The notes under the pieces are model-generated. The model saw only the letters and a program-made list of their open reading frames with translations. It was not told where the DNA came from and made no database searches. The position numbers and the translations under genes were made by a program. Shown here piece after piece: positions 1 to 7,600 of a stretch of DNA of 16,838 bases. Position 1 is the stretch's first letter. Each line of letters opens with the position of its first letter. This stretch comes from OLB16 sp964422415 (lineage in GTDB: Bacteria; Hinthialibacterota; Hinthialibacteria; OLB16): NCBI GenBank assembly GCA_964422415.1, contig CAYRBI010000135.1, forward strand, positions 1-16,838, written 5' to 3'.

Positions 1-4
1 ACCG

Positions 5-30
5 TTGCCTTGTCCCCGGCTAACAACGGA
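5..30. repeat. 26-bp direct repeat, left copy
   Basis: TTGCCTTGTCCCCGGCTAAC followed by AACGGA matches 16727-16752 at 22 of 26 positions, in the same orientation. This copy lies just beyond the ftsK stop. Its nature is unknown. Confidence 0.35.
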
Positions 31-71
31 ATGAAGGACACGATGGCTCTATTTTTGAAGCAGTGAAAACT

Positions 72-2585
72 CTAGACAATCACCTCGCGGGGCTTGCTGC
101 CGCGGGGAGGTCCAATGAGACCCCGCTCGTGCATGATATCGAGGATTCTGGCCGCGCGGCCATAGCCAATCTTGAGGCGCCGTTGCAGAAGTGAGGTCGA
201 GGCTTGCCCGGCCTCCATGACAATATCGACCGCCGAGAGATACATCCCATCCAACTCGCTCTCGTCGTAGGAGCCATTCTCTCCCCCTTCCTCTTCGGGT
301 GAGAAGTCGATGTCCAGGTAATCGGGGGGCTGCTGTGATTTGATGAACTTCACTAGCCGTTCGATTTCACCCGTGGAGATATAACAGCCCTGAAGACGCA
401 CTGGTTTGGAGGCCGTTCCCACATCGAAGAGCATATCCCCCATCCCCAACAGAGACTCCGCGCCTTTCTGGTCGATGATGACTCGTGAGTCATTGATCTG
501 CGCCACCTTGAAGGCAATGCGCGCGGGGAAATTGGCTTTGATCACACCCGTCAGGATATTCACCGACGGACGTTGAGTGGCCAGCACCAGGTGCATCCCC
601 ACTGCACGGGCCATCTGGGCCAACCGGGCGATGTTGGTCTCCACCTCGGCGCGGGCGATCATCATCAGGTCGGCCAGCTCATCGATAATGATGACAATGT
701 AGGGCAGAAAAGCAGGGAGCTGGAGTTCCTCCAGGTTGCCATCCTCCAGAGAGCGTTTGGCCCACTGTTTCATGCGTTCGTTATACTCACGAAGGTCACG
801 CACTTTTGCCTTTTCAAGGTAGCGGTAACGAGTCTCCATTTCATCAACCGCCCATTTGAGGGCTACGGCGGCACTCTTGGGATCGGTCACAACAGGAGCC
901 AGAAGGTGAGGAATGTCCTGATAAAGGGAAAGCTCCACGCGCTTGGGGTCCACCATCAAGAAGCGGACCTCCTGGGGAGTCGAGTTGAACAACAAGGAGG
1001 TGATCAGGCAATTGACCCCCACTGATTTACCTGAACCAGTGGAACCTGCGATGAGGAGGTGGGGCATCTTGGCCAAGTCAGCCACGAATGGATCCCCGGA
1101 AATCGTCTTGCCAATGGCGAAGGTCAGGCTGGATTCGAGCCTCCGGTATTCCTCGGAGGCGAGTACCTCCCGGATCAACACATCCTGACGGTTCCGGTTG
1201 GGAATCTCGATCCCCACGACATTACGTCCCGGAACCGGTGCGATAATACGGACCGATAAGGCCTCCAGCGCCAACGCGAGATCATCCTGTAGATTGGTGA
1301 TCCCACGCACCTTCACTCCCGGCGCGGGCTTCAGGTCATAGCGGGTCACCACCGGCCCACAGTGTACCTCCACCACATTCGCCGAGATGTTAAATTCCCC
1401 CAGCGTCTTCACGAGGTTCACCATGTTAACATGGATTTCCTCATCGCTGGGGCCATTGAAGGTGGTGGTGGGCATGTCCATGAGGTCGAGTGAAGGGAGC
1501 TGATAGGGACGGCGCTCTTCCCCAACCTCCACCACCACCCCGGTTCGCTTGGCTACCGTTTTCTGTTTCTGGATATCCTTGAGGGTGTACGCATCCGGAG
1601 TGTAGATCTTGGGCTCAGGGACAATCTCCTCCTCAATGACCTCTTCCGTATCATCCTCTGGGTCATCTTCCTCAATGGCGAGGTTCTCCAGTGAGTCTTC
1701 ATCCATCTCGATGACAGGCAGGACCGGATCATCTCCATTCAAACCCAAGGCGGGAATAAATTCGAAGCCGTCCTCCTCCTTTACCGCAATCTGAGGCTCT
1801 TCCCTGTTCTCCGTCTTGGCACGTTTGCGTGAAGGGACCTGCTCGATAGCTTTGGGAGGATTTCTCTCCATGGGATGGAAGGAATCCGGAATCTCTTCAA
1901 ACTCCGCGATCCAGGCACGCTTGTCCCACCAGTCACGCATCGCCCAGATTCTCCCCCCTATCCAATGAAATAAGGTGGCAAAGAGGAAGTTGGTGGTCAG
2001 AAGGAGTGTCAGGACAATAATGGTACAGAGAAAGACATAGGCCCCCACCCGGCCAAAATTCAACATGGCATTTGCCAGCCAGGTCCCGACTAACCCGCCA
2101 GCGATCCAGCTCGCTTTCGTTTCTTGCGCCCCGCTCAATGTAACCAATGCACAACTACAGGCCAACAGGATAATCCCCCCGATGAGGCGCAACAAAGGCA
2201 CCAATCCTGGAATCAATTGCTCCGAATCCTGACGGCGGAAAAGCACCTGCCAGGCACAACTCACCAGCAACATTGGAACAAGGTAAGCACATACACCAGT
2301 CAGGAACAAGAGCACCCAGGCCAACATACTGCCGGGACGTCCCATCCAGTTGGGATAGGCCTTCTGCCAGATCTCACGCCACCCATCGGTGACTCCCGCT
2401 GGGAAAGAGATGAGGCTCAAAAAGGTGGCCAAGGCCGCCGCTGTGAAGAGAACTCCTAAAATCTCTCTCCGGCGTTGGTCCTCGAGCCCGGCCCAGGCCT
2501 GAGCAATTGGAAGCGGAGCTGAGGGGGCCACCGGCTCGGTATCACAGAGCCCAAGTTTTGGAAGTCTGTTGTTTTTCCTGCTCAT
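72..2585 (-). CDS. ftsK: FtsK/SpoIIIE-family DNA translocase
   Basis: This septum-anchored, ATP-driven double-stranded DNA pump moves and resolves chromosome termini during division. The 837-residue protein has the full family layout. About four or five hydrophobic segments lie between residues 41 and 210. A short, very acidic linker follows (about 265-325, rich in Glu and Asp). The alpha/beta motor domain comes next, with Walker A GSTGSGKS at 514-521 and Walker B ending in Asp635-Glu636, and with the conserved motif around ATQRPSVNILTG near 669-680. The winged-helix gamma domain, which reads DNA polarity sequences, fills about 775-837. The linker is much shorter than in E. coli FtsK, so the length matches the shorter SpoIIIE-like members. 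The ATG start at 2585 has no strong Shine-Dalgarno sequence. The gene lies 170 bp downstream of the YfhO-like gene on the same strand. Identification is secure; the division role is family knowledge. Confidence 0.97.
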   Translation of the reverse strand: MSRKNNRLPKLGLCDTEPVAPSAPLPIAQAWAGLEDQRRREILGVLFTAAALATFLSLISFPAGVTDGWREIWQKAYPNWMGRPGSMLAWVLLFLTGVCAYLVPMLLVSCAWQVLFRRQDSEQLIPGLVPLLRLIGGIILLACSCALVTLSGAQETKASWIAGGLVGTWLANAMLNFGRVGAYVFLCTIIVLTLLLTTNFLFATLFHWIGGRIWAMRDWWDKRAWIAEFEEIPDSFHPMERNPPKAIEQVPSRKRAKTENREEPQIAVKEEDGFEFIPALGLNGDDPVLPVIEMDEDSLENLAIEEDDPEDDTEEVIEEEIVPEPKIYTPDAYTLKDIQKQKTVAKRTGVVVEVGEERRPYQLPSLDLMDMPTTTFNGPSDEEIHVNMVNLVKTLGEFNISANVVEVHCGPVVTRYDLKPAPGVKVRGITNLQDDLALALEALSVRIIAPVPGRNVVGIEIPNRNRQDVLIREVLASEEYRRLESSLTFAIGKTISGDPFVADLAKMPHLLIAGSTGSGKSVGVNCLITSLLFNSTPQEVRFLMVDPKRVELSLYQDIPHLLAPVVTDPKSAAVALKWAVDEMETRYRYLEKAKVRDLREYNERMKQWAKRSLEDGNLEELQLPAFLPYIVIIIDELADLMMIARAEVETNIARLAQMARAVGMHLVLATQRPSVNILTGVIKANFPARIAFKVAQINDSRVIIDQKGAESLLGMGDMLFDVGTASKPVRLQGCYISTGEIERLVKFIKSQQPPDYLDIDFSPEEEGGENGSYDESELDGMYLSAVDIVMEAGQASTSLLQRRLKIGYGRAARILDIMHERGLIGPPRGSKPREVIV

Positions 2586-2755
2586 GATGGTCTAAAAAAG
2601 GGATCTCAAAGGGTATGGACAACGAGGCCTAGGCAGTCCTTGAGCGTGTGGAACTTGCCCCCTTCAAAGAATTCCCTGTTCAGTCATTTTCGGCGGCAGG
2701 AGGAGAATCTGAACGGGAAAGCAATCTCCTGGGGTGGGATTCTGCTGGCACGTAT

Positions 2756-5134
2756 CTATCTTACACTATATTGCCGCTGCCAGAAAGGTATCCAGGGGAA
2801 CACTATCAATAGGACGAGACCCAAAAGCAAGAGACATTTGCCATAAAACCAGGACCGGGGCTGGTAATTGAAGAGGATTTCTGAGTGACCAGCGGGGATT
2901 GGGATTGAACGGAAGGTTCCAGCCATCGGCTCAATGGAGACTTCCGTATTATTCACCCGGCACCTCCAGCCCGGGAAGTTGGTTTCGAGCAAGGCTAGAC
3001 GGCAGGCAGCCGTGGCCTCCGCCATGAGCGTGAGGTGGGTGGCTTCGGCTTGAACCACTTGCGCGGAACCGAGAGCGGGTTCTGGCGCGGGGAGCTCACC
3101 ACCGGGCTTGTCCTGATACAAAAAGGCACGTGGATACAGGCCGGGCACCTGGTTCAGAAACAGGCGCGAGGTGTTGCCTCTCTTCCCCTCGTACTCCTGG
3201 ACTTGAATCACCTTCATCCCTGGAACAGGAAAGTCCGGAGAAATGACCGCCGAAACCTGGAACAGGTTAAAGAGTGCTTTGTTCCGTCCGGCCAGGTCGA
3301 AGAGGAACAGCAGCAGCCCATTGTTGTAGATCCGTTGGTTGGGATCGATGGAGACAAAGGCCTCCACATAGTCCGCCAACAGGAAGGGACCATATCCCCC
3401 CACATTTTCCACCCCATAATTGTAAAGCCGTCCGGGGAAAAACCAGGGATGAACCGCGCGTTTCTCATGGCCGATGGTATACCCATTGAGCAGTAGGCGT
3501 CCCCCGGAGAGCTGAGATTGATATTGTTCGATGAGTGGATCCGGCGGGAACTCGGCCTGGATCTGGTCTCGTGTCATCCCATGTAAGAAGTGGCCATTTG
3601 TCCACCCCAGTTCGAGCAGGACCAACACCGGCAGCAACCAGGGAAAGACACCTCTCCCTTTATGGGAAGGAGTCAAGGGGAGAGGTGTATAGGCAAACCG
3701 CACCATTAGGAATCCCACGAGCCCCATCACCAGGCCCATCCCCACCGCGCTCCGGATCACTCCCACCATCCATTGTTGGATCTCTGGACTCGCTGGTGGT
3801 GGCTTCCAGATCCCCATTCCGCTCGTAGTCCCTTCGGGTGTCCATCCAGACCACGGGAAAACCAGGACTCCCAAGAGGGACCAGAGGAGTAAAAAACCGA
3901 GTGCTACCCGTTGAAGCTGTTGAGTACGATGTCTCCGCAAGAGGGTGTCCAGCCCCGTACTGGCCAGAAAGGTCACCGCCAAGAGCGCCACTACCAGAAC
4001 TCGTGCGGGTACACGGAAACGGTCCCAGCCAGGGATACAGCCGAAAAAGAAGGTGTAGACCGGGGAGTATTTTCCCATCGCCAAGAGGATCGAGAAGCAC
4101 AGGGCCAGGAACCAGAAAACAGTCATACGGGAGCGTCCGGAAGCCAGCCCTAGCACCGCCAACAAGAGTGTGACCACTCCGATGTGGAAGTAGATCTCAT
4201 GGAAACCGGCTCCCTGCCCCCAGAAGCTCCCCGGCGCGCCGAGGACCTGGGAAGGGATTCTCCCAGCCGGGTTGCCCATGGAGCCGGGGTACAGACTGGC
4301 GAGGAGCAGATGCGGCGGGAGAGAATCGATGGAGGTGAACTCGAAATTGGCCTTGCCGGAACGATTCACGGTGTGGGCCTGGAGCTCGGCGGTGGGTAGG
4401 GTTTGAATGGCGGTCACCAGCCCTACCACCCATGCGGCGGCGGCGAGAGCGGCCAGCTCCCTGCCAGCACGTAGCCTTCCCATCCTAAACCTCAGACGCG
4501 GCACCCATTTCCAGAGCAGGTATCCCACAAGCAGGTTGGCGAGGTAAAAGGTCAGGTCGGGTCTTCCGGCCAGGACCTCCATGATACCGAAAAACACAAG
4601 GCCCGTGCGCCCTGAACGGCGGTCCAGTCTCCCCAAACAATGGAGGATCCAGGGCATCCAGGCGGTGGCGAAGAGAAAAGCCGGATCAGCCAGGCCGGTC
4701 CGGGAGGTGAGGTAGCCATTGAGAAGAAGCAGCCAACCAGCCAGCGTGGCTGCGGCATCCGAGCGCACAAAGCCACGCGCCCAGACCATGCCTCCCAATC
4801 CCAGTAGCCAGGCATGGCAGAAGATCAACCAGCTGAACAACGCCTCCGGAGAGAGGGGTGTGAGCAAGCGTAGAACCAGATCGGGCGGGTAGAAGGTCCG
4901 TGCGGCGGGGTTTGCCAGAAAGGGAATCCCGCAGAAGGAGGTCCGGTCCCATAACGCCTCCTCGAAATGCCAACCCACCTCATCCAGATGGCGCGCCCAA
5001 GGGAGCGACATGTCGAGAATCTCGGGCGACATGAGGCCTTTCCCCTGGAAGACAAAGTCACGGCATAGCCACAGGACTGGGAGCAGCTGGAGCACACAGA
5101 GCAGAAGAAAGTGGCGTTTGTGATGGGAACGCAT
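2756..5134 (-). CDS. YfhO-like polytopic membrane protein
   Basis: This is a roughly 792-residue membrane protein with a dozen or so hydrophobic helices and a C-terminal extracytoplasmic beta-rich part followed by a last helix. Family-like signs are the DRFRVPARVLVVALL segment, which resembles the conserved RxPxR region of YfhO (PF09586) proteins, and the C-terminal NFPGWRCRVNN and PAGHSEILFNYQP stretches, which match the usual YfhO tail. Some YfhO members support glycosylation of lipoteichoic acid or other surface polymers; here the substrate is unknown. The frame also opens with a TTG at 5143, but I prefer the in-frame ATG at 5134. Neither has a convincing ribosome-binding site. A short palindromic repeat (3648-3688) is translated in frame as a Pro/Gly/Lys loop between two helices, and this is the odd point of the gene. 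It lies upstream of ftsK on the same strand, but a functional link is not evident. Confidence 0.85.
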   Translation of the reverse strand: MRSHHKRHFLLLCVLQLLPVLWLCRDFVFQGKGLMSPEILDMSLPWARHLDEVGWHFEEALWDRTSFCGIPFLANPAARTFYPPDLVLRLLTPLSPEALFSWLIFCHAWLLGLGGMVWARGFVRSDAAATLAGWLLLLNGYLTSRTGLADPAFLFATAWMPWILHCLGRLDRRSGRTGLVFFGIMEVLAGRPDLTFYLANLLVGYLLWKWVPRLRFRMGRLRAGRELAALAAAAWVVGLVTAIQTLPTAELQAHTVNRSGKANFEFTSIDSLPPHLLLASLYPGSMGNPAGRIPSQVLGAPGSFWGQGAGFHEIYFHIGVVTLLLAVLGLASGRSRMTVFWFLALCFSILLAMGKYSPVYTFFFGCIPGWDRFRVPARVLVVALLAVTFLASTGLDTLLRRHRTQQLQRVALGFLLLWSLLGVLVFPWSGWTPEGTTSGMGIWKPPPASPEIQQWMVGVIRSAVGMGLVMGLVGFLMVRFAYTPLPLTPSHKGRGVFPWLLPVLVLLELGWTNGHFLHGMTRDQIQAEFPPDPLIEQYQSQLSGGRLLLNGYTIGHEKRAVHPWFFPGRLYNYGVENVGGYGPFLLADYVEAFVSIDPNQRIYNNGLLLFLFDLAGRNKALFNLFQVSAVISPDFPVPGMKVIQVQEYEGKRGNTSRLFLNQVPGLYPRAFLYQDKPGGELPAPEPALGSAQVVQAEATHLTLMAEATAACRLALLETNFPGWRCRVNNTEVSIEPMAGTFRSIPIPAGHSEILFNYQPRSWFYGKCLLLLGLVLLIVFPWIPFWQRQYSVR
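3648..3688. repeat. REP-like palindromic element inside coding sequence
   Basis: The arms ACACCTCTCCCTT (3648-3660) and AAGGGGAGAGGTGT (3675-3688) are reverse complements except for one bulged base, around a 14-nt centre. The element lies wholly inside the YfhO-like gene and is translated on the minus strand as TPLPLTPSHKGRG. This peptide type is typical of dispersed GC-rich intergenic palindromes read through as protein. It maps to a loop between two predicted helices, where an insertion would be tolerated. The symmetry is seen directly; membership of a dispersed family is inferred. Confidence 0.7.
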
Positions 5135-5165
5135 ACCGGTCAAGGGCCATCTTCAGCCAAACCGC

Positions 5166-5194
5166 TTGACTTGGCGATAGGGATCAGGTGAAAT
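5166..5194 (+). promoter_or_regulatory. Sigma-70-type promoter for tRNA-His
   Basis: TTGACT at 5166-5171 matches the -35 consensus at five of six positions. TGAAAT at 5189-5194 matches the -10 consensus at four of six, and the spacer is exactly 17 bp. The predicted start near 5201 is about 17 nt before the tRNA, which suits a short 5' leader removed by RNase P. Found by eye only. Confidence 0.5.
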
Positions 5195-5217
5195 CATCCA
5201 AGACGTTTTTCATAGTG

Positions 5218-5294
5218 GTGGGTGTAGCTCAGTTGGTTAGAGCGCCAGGTTGTGGTCCTGGATGTCGTGGGTTCGAGTCCCATCTCCCACCCCA
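5218..5294 (+). tRNA. tRNA-His (anticodon GUG)
   Basis: The sequence folds as a complete cloverleaf. The acceptor 5' strand is 5218-5224. The D stem is GCTC/GAGC (5227-5230 and 5240-5243). The anticodon stem is CCAGG/CCTGG with loop TTGTGGT, giving anticodon GTG at 5252-5254, which reads CAC and CAU. The T stem-loop is 5267-5283 with TTCGAGT in the loop, and CCA is encoded at 5292-5294. Histidine identity is supported by a G at 5217 (position -1) opposite the discriminator C at 5291, the signature read by histidyl-tRNA synthetase. One acceptor pair, positions 6 and 67 (T5223 and T5285), is a U-U mismatch. The gene stands alone on the plus strand between two minus-strand genes. Confidence 0.95.
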
Positions 5295-5328
5295 TTTCCT
5301 TTCTCCGCTCCTTCGGGAACTCCCCATA

Positions 5329-6324
5329 TCATCGGTGATTACATACCGTTCTGAATGATGAACTCCCCCTCAGTCCCATAAGGAATTCAATTGCACGGTT
5401 CTCCGCCCAGCGCCAGTCAGGATCGGCGAGTCCGCCTGATCCGACAAAACCCAAGTGTCCGCCATGGCTGGGCGCCAACAGGTTGGGGTGATCCTCCAAG
5501 CCAGAAAAGGACACAAAGGGAACCATCGGATCATCCCGGGCAGCGATGATGAGCCAGGGAGTCTCTATCCCCTCCAGCAAACCCCGCGTGCTACAGGTGT
5601 CATAGTAATGATCCAGACTTTGGAACCCCCCATGCGGGACCGTAAAAACTGTGTCGAACTCCATAAGTGTCATCCCATTGGAAAGTGAAAAGTGATGGTG
5701 GGTGGTTATTCTTTTCTGAAGACGTTGGACTCGAGCCACCATGCTACTGACAAAGCGGTAGTGGTAGTGACGGTTTTCCCAATTCCTTAAAGACCGGGCG
5801 CTACGATGGGCATCGACCGGTGGGCAGATGGCCGCTGTACCGAAAAGGTTGGAGATCTTCTCGACCGCCGCTGCCCTTAAAGCCAGATTCCCCCCCAAAG
5901 AGAACCCCAGCAGACAAACAGGGGACTCGGGAAAAGAGGTTTGGATCCACTGGCAGGCCGCCGCCACATCGCCGGATTGTGCGCCATGGTAAAAAGTTCT
6001 TGAAAGCTCCTCGGCATCGCCGCAACAACGCATGTTGAGGCGGGCGGTCCGGAAACCCGCCGCCACAGCTTTCCGCGCGGTGCGGAGCAGGTACGGCCTT
6101 TCCGAATCACCCTCCAATCCATGCAGCAGAATCAACGTAGGAGTATTCTGGCTGACCTGCCCCGGAGCAGATACATGCAGGGTGGTCTGATCATGGTCTC
6201 CCAATGGGATCGAGACCACCTGTGTACCGGGCAGAGGTTTCTCTGGCAGCGAAATCCATCCAGCAAAGGTTTGCCGGTGAGGGCCTTTGAGAAAGGGCAA
6301 TGGTTTGAACGGGGTTGCGTTCAT
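5329..6324 (-). CDS. YheT-family alpha/beta hydrolase
   Basis: The predicted protein is about 331 residues long and is a cytoplasmic alpha/beta-hydrolase of the YheT/UPF0017 group (COG0429), whose members are putative esterases of unproven substrate. The N-terminal FKPLPFLKGPHRQT and the oxyanion-region motif LHGLEGDSERPY are characteristic. Numbered from the ATG, the nucleophile elbow GFSLGG places Ser142, the acid is probably Asp264 or Asp265 (AARDDPMVP), and the catalytic His is probably His290 (SHGGHLGF), so the triad looks complete. The frame is open from a TTG at 6342, but I choose the ATG at 6324 because the next residues (MNATPFKP) fit the usual family start. It begins 32 bp after the stop of the upstream secreted-protein gene and may be cotranscribed with it. 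The family is confident; the substrate is unknown. Confidence 0.9.
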   Translation of the reverse strand: MNATPFKPLPFLKGPHRQTFAGWISLPEKPLPGTQVVSIPLGDHDQTTLHVSAPGQVSQNTPTLILLHGLEGDSERPYLLRTARKAVAAGFRTARLNMRCCGDAEELSRTFYHGAQSGDVAAACQWIQTSFPESPVCLLGFSLGGNLALRAAAVEKISNLFGTAAICPPVDAHRSARSLRNWENRHYHYRFVSSMVARVQRLQKRITTHHHFSLSNGMTLMEFDTVFTVPHGGFQSLDHYYDTCSTRGLLEGIETPWLIIAARDDPMVPFVSFSGLEDHPNLLAPSHGGHLGFVGSGGLADPDWRWAENRAIEFLMGLRGSSSFRTVCNHR

Positions 6325-6356
6325 TACACCACAGTCAATCAACCACTACGGAAGGC

Positions 6357-7442
6357 TTACCGCTTCCTGCGATAGTAAGGCAATGATTCGTATGTATTTC
6401 CGGTACCATACTCCTTTTCACCCTGCGAGTAGCGCCGGGTACCTTGATACTGGTAGGTGTAATCGGGACGCTGGGCATCACCGGGAGTGCCTCCATGGAA
6501 CCGTTTGGAGGGAAGTGTGGGAACCGTAGCGGCAATCCCTTTCGACAGACCACTAGGTCCCGAAGAGCGGTTCGATTTGGGTTGTGTTGATACGACACCC
6601 GCCAAACTTGAGAGGTTCTGACTCTCAAGCCGGCTTGAGACTGTGTTGCCGAATGTCCTCCGTGATTGAGAAGGGATGAGCGGTCCAATCCCTTCTCCCG
6701 TGGGTCCCGTGGTCAAGTATTGGCCCTTGGACTTGGTGGTCTGTACAGCCTTTTCTTTCCCCAGGCTGGAGAGTTTGCTCGAGGTGGGTTGGCTGGGGTT
6801 GGTCACATCCTCACGGGGGATTGAACCCAGATCCTGGCTATTCATTAATCTCTGACTGGACAGTTGTTGGGACTCCTTGAGAGAAATGGCTTGGGGGAGA
6901 GCTGTTGAGCCTCCGGGTAACTTGGGAACTTGGAGCACCGATTGACCCGGAGCGACAGGGCTGAGTCCATTCCATCCCATAGCAGATCCTTCCCATGCGG
7001 TGGAAGAGGAAGAAAGAATCGACATCGCTGCCTGCGCGGCGTGTGCGCGGCGTTCTGGCAGGTGTGAAAAGATTTCCTCGCCATTCCCACGCGAACCGAG
7101 AGTTTTCAGACGTTCCTCCCACCGGGCTCCGGGTTCATGTCCCACACTAGTGGCTCCCTCGATTGGGTACCTGGAAACCTCCTGGTCCTGCTTTTTGGTT
7201 GTTGAGTCTGTCCGCCGTGATGTCAGCGAGGGAGGTAAGCTTGTTGTGGCGGTCATGGAGATAATGTCTGGCGAACTGGGTAACTCCCAACCAGTCAGGG
7301 GCGAATGGAGTATGGGATCCTTCCCCGGTAAAAGGCTGCCCTCATCGAGCGCTGGCTCAAACGATTCCACCTGGGCAGAGATGGCTCCCCCCAGCAGAAA
7401 GCTACAGAGGATTACTGTCAGGCGAAGGTTGATCCCATCCAT
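6357..7442 (-). CDS. Hypothetical secreted low-complexity protein
   Basis: I do not recognise this 361-residue protein. It begins with a typical signal peptide: a hydrophobic run at about residues 7-22 (LTVILCSFLLGGAISA), with likely cleavage near Ala22 or Gln24. The rest is rich in Ser, Pro, Gly, Thr and Gln, with no obvious domain, no membrane helix and no cysteine cluster, so it is probably exported and largely disordered. The C-terminal 40 or so residues are Tyr/Arg/Gly-rich and basic (for example YQYQGTRRYSQGEKEYG) and end in YYRRKR. The ATG at 7442 is the natural start because the signal peptide follows directly. The gene is 158 bp from the divergent histidine kinase gene and 32 bp from the downstream hydrolase gene. 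That it is a real gene is supported by the signal peptide and its operon-like position. No function is proposed. Confidence 0.7.
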   Translation of the reverse strand: MDGINLRLTVILCSFLLGGAISAQVESFEPALDEGSLLPGKDPILHSPLTGWELPSSPDIISMTATTSLPPSLTSRRTDSTTKKQDQEVSRYPIEGATSVGHEPGARWEERLKTLGSRGNGEEIFSHLPERRAHAAQAAMSILSSSSTAWEGSAMGWNGLSPVAPGQSVLQVPKLPGGSTALPQAISLKESQQLSSQRLMNSQDLGSIPREDVTNPSQPTSSKLSSLGKEKAVQTTKSKGQYLTTGPTGEGIGPLIPSQSRRTFGNTVSSRLESQNLSSLAGVVSTQPKSNRSSGPSGLSKGIAATVPTLPSKRFHGGTPGDAQRPDYTYQYQGTRRYSQGEKEYGTGNTYESLPYYRRKR

Positions 7443-7600
7443 GATTCACCGCTCTCTCATCATTTTTAGTGTATCCATTACCGCGGTCTTGTGTAGTCAC
7501 AGGCGCTTCGTCAACTTTCATTCCGGCCGAAAATCTTTACTCAAAAAAACCAGAGTCCTACAATCCGGTTTGATCGCAATCTAAAAAAAGGGATCCCCCC

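Noticed and set aside
1..41. Minus-strand frame starting at GTG (39-41) and open to the window edge, just downstream of ftsK
   Set aside because: Only 13 codons are visible and no clear Shine-Dalgarno sequence precedes it, so a gene start cannot be supported.
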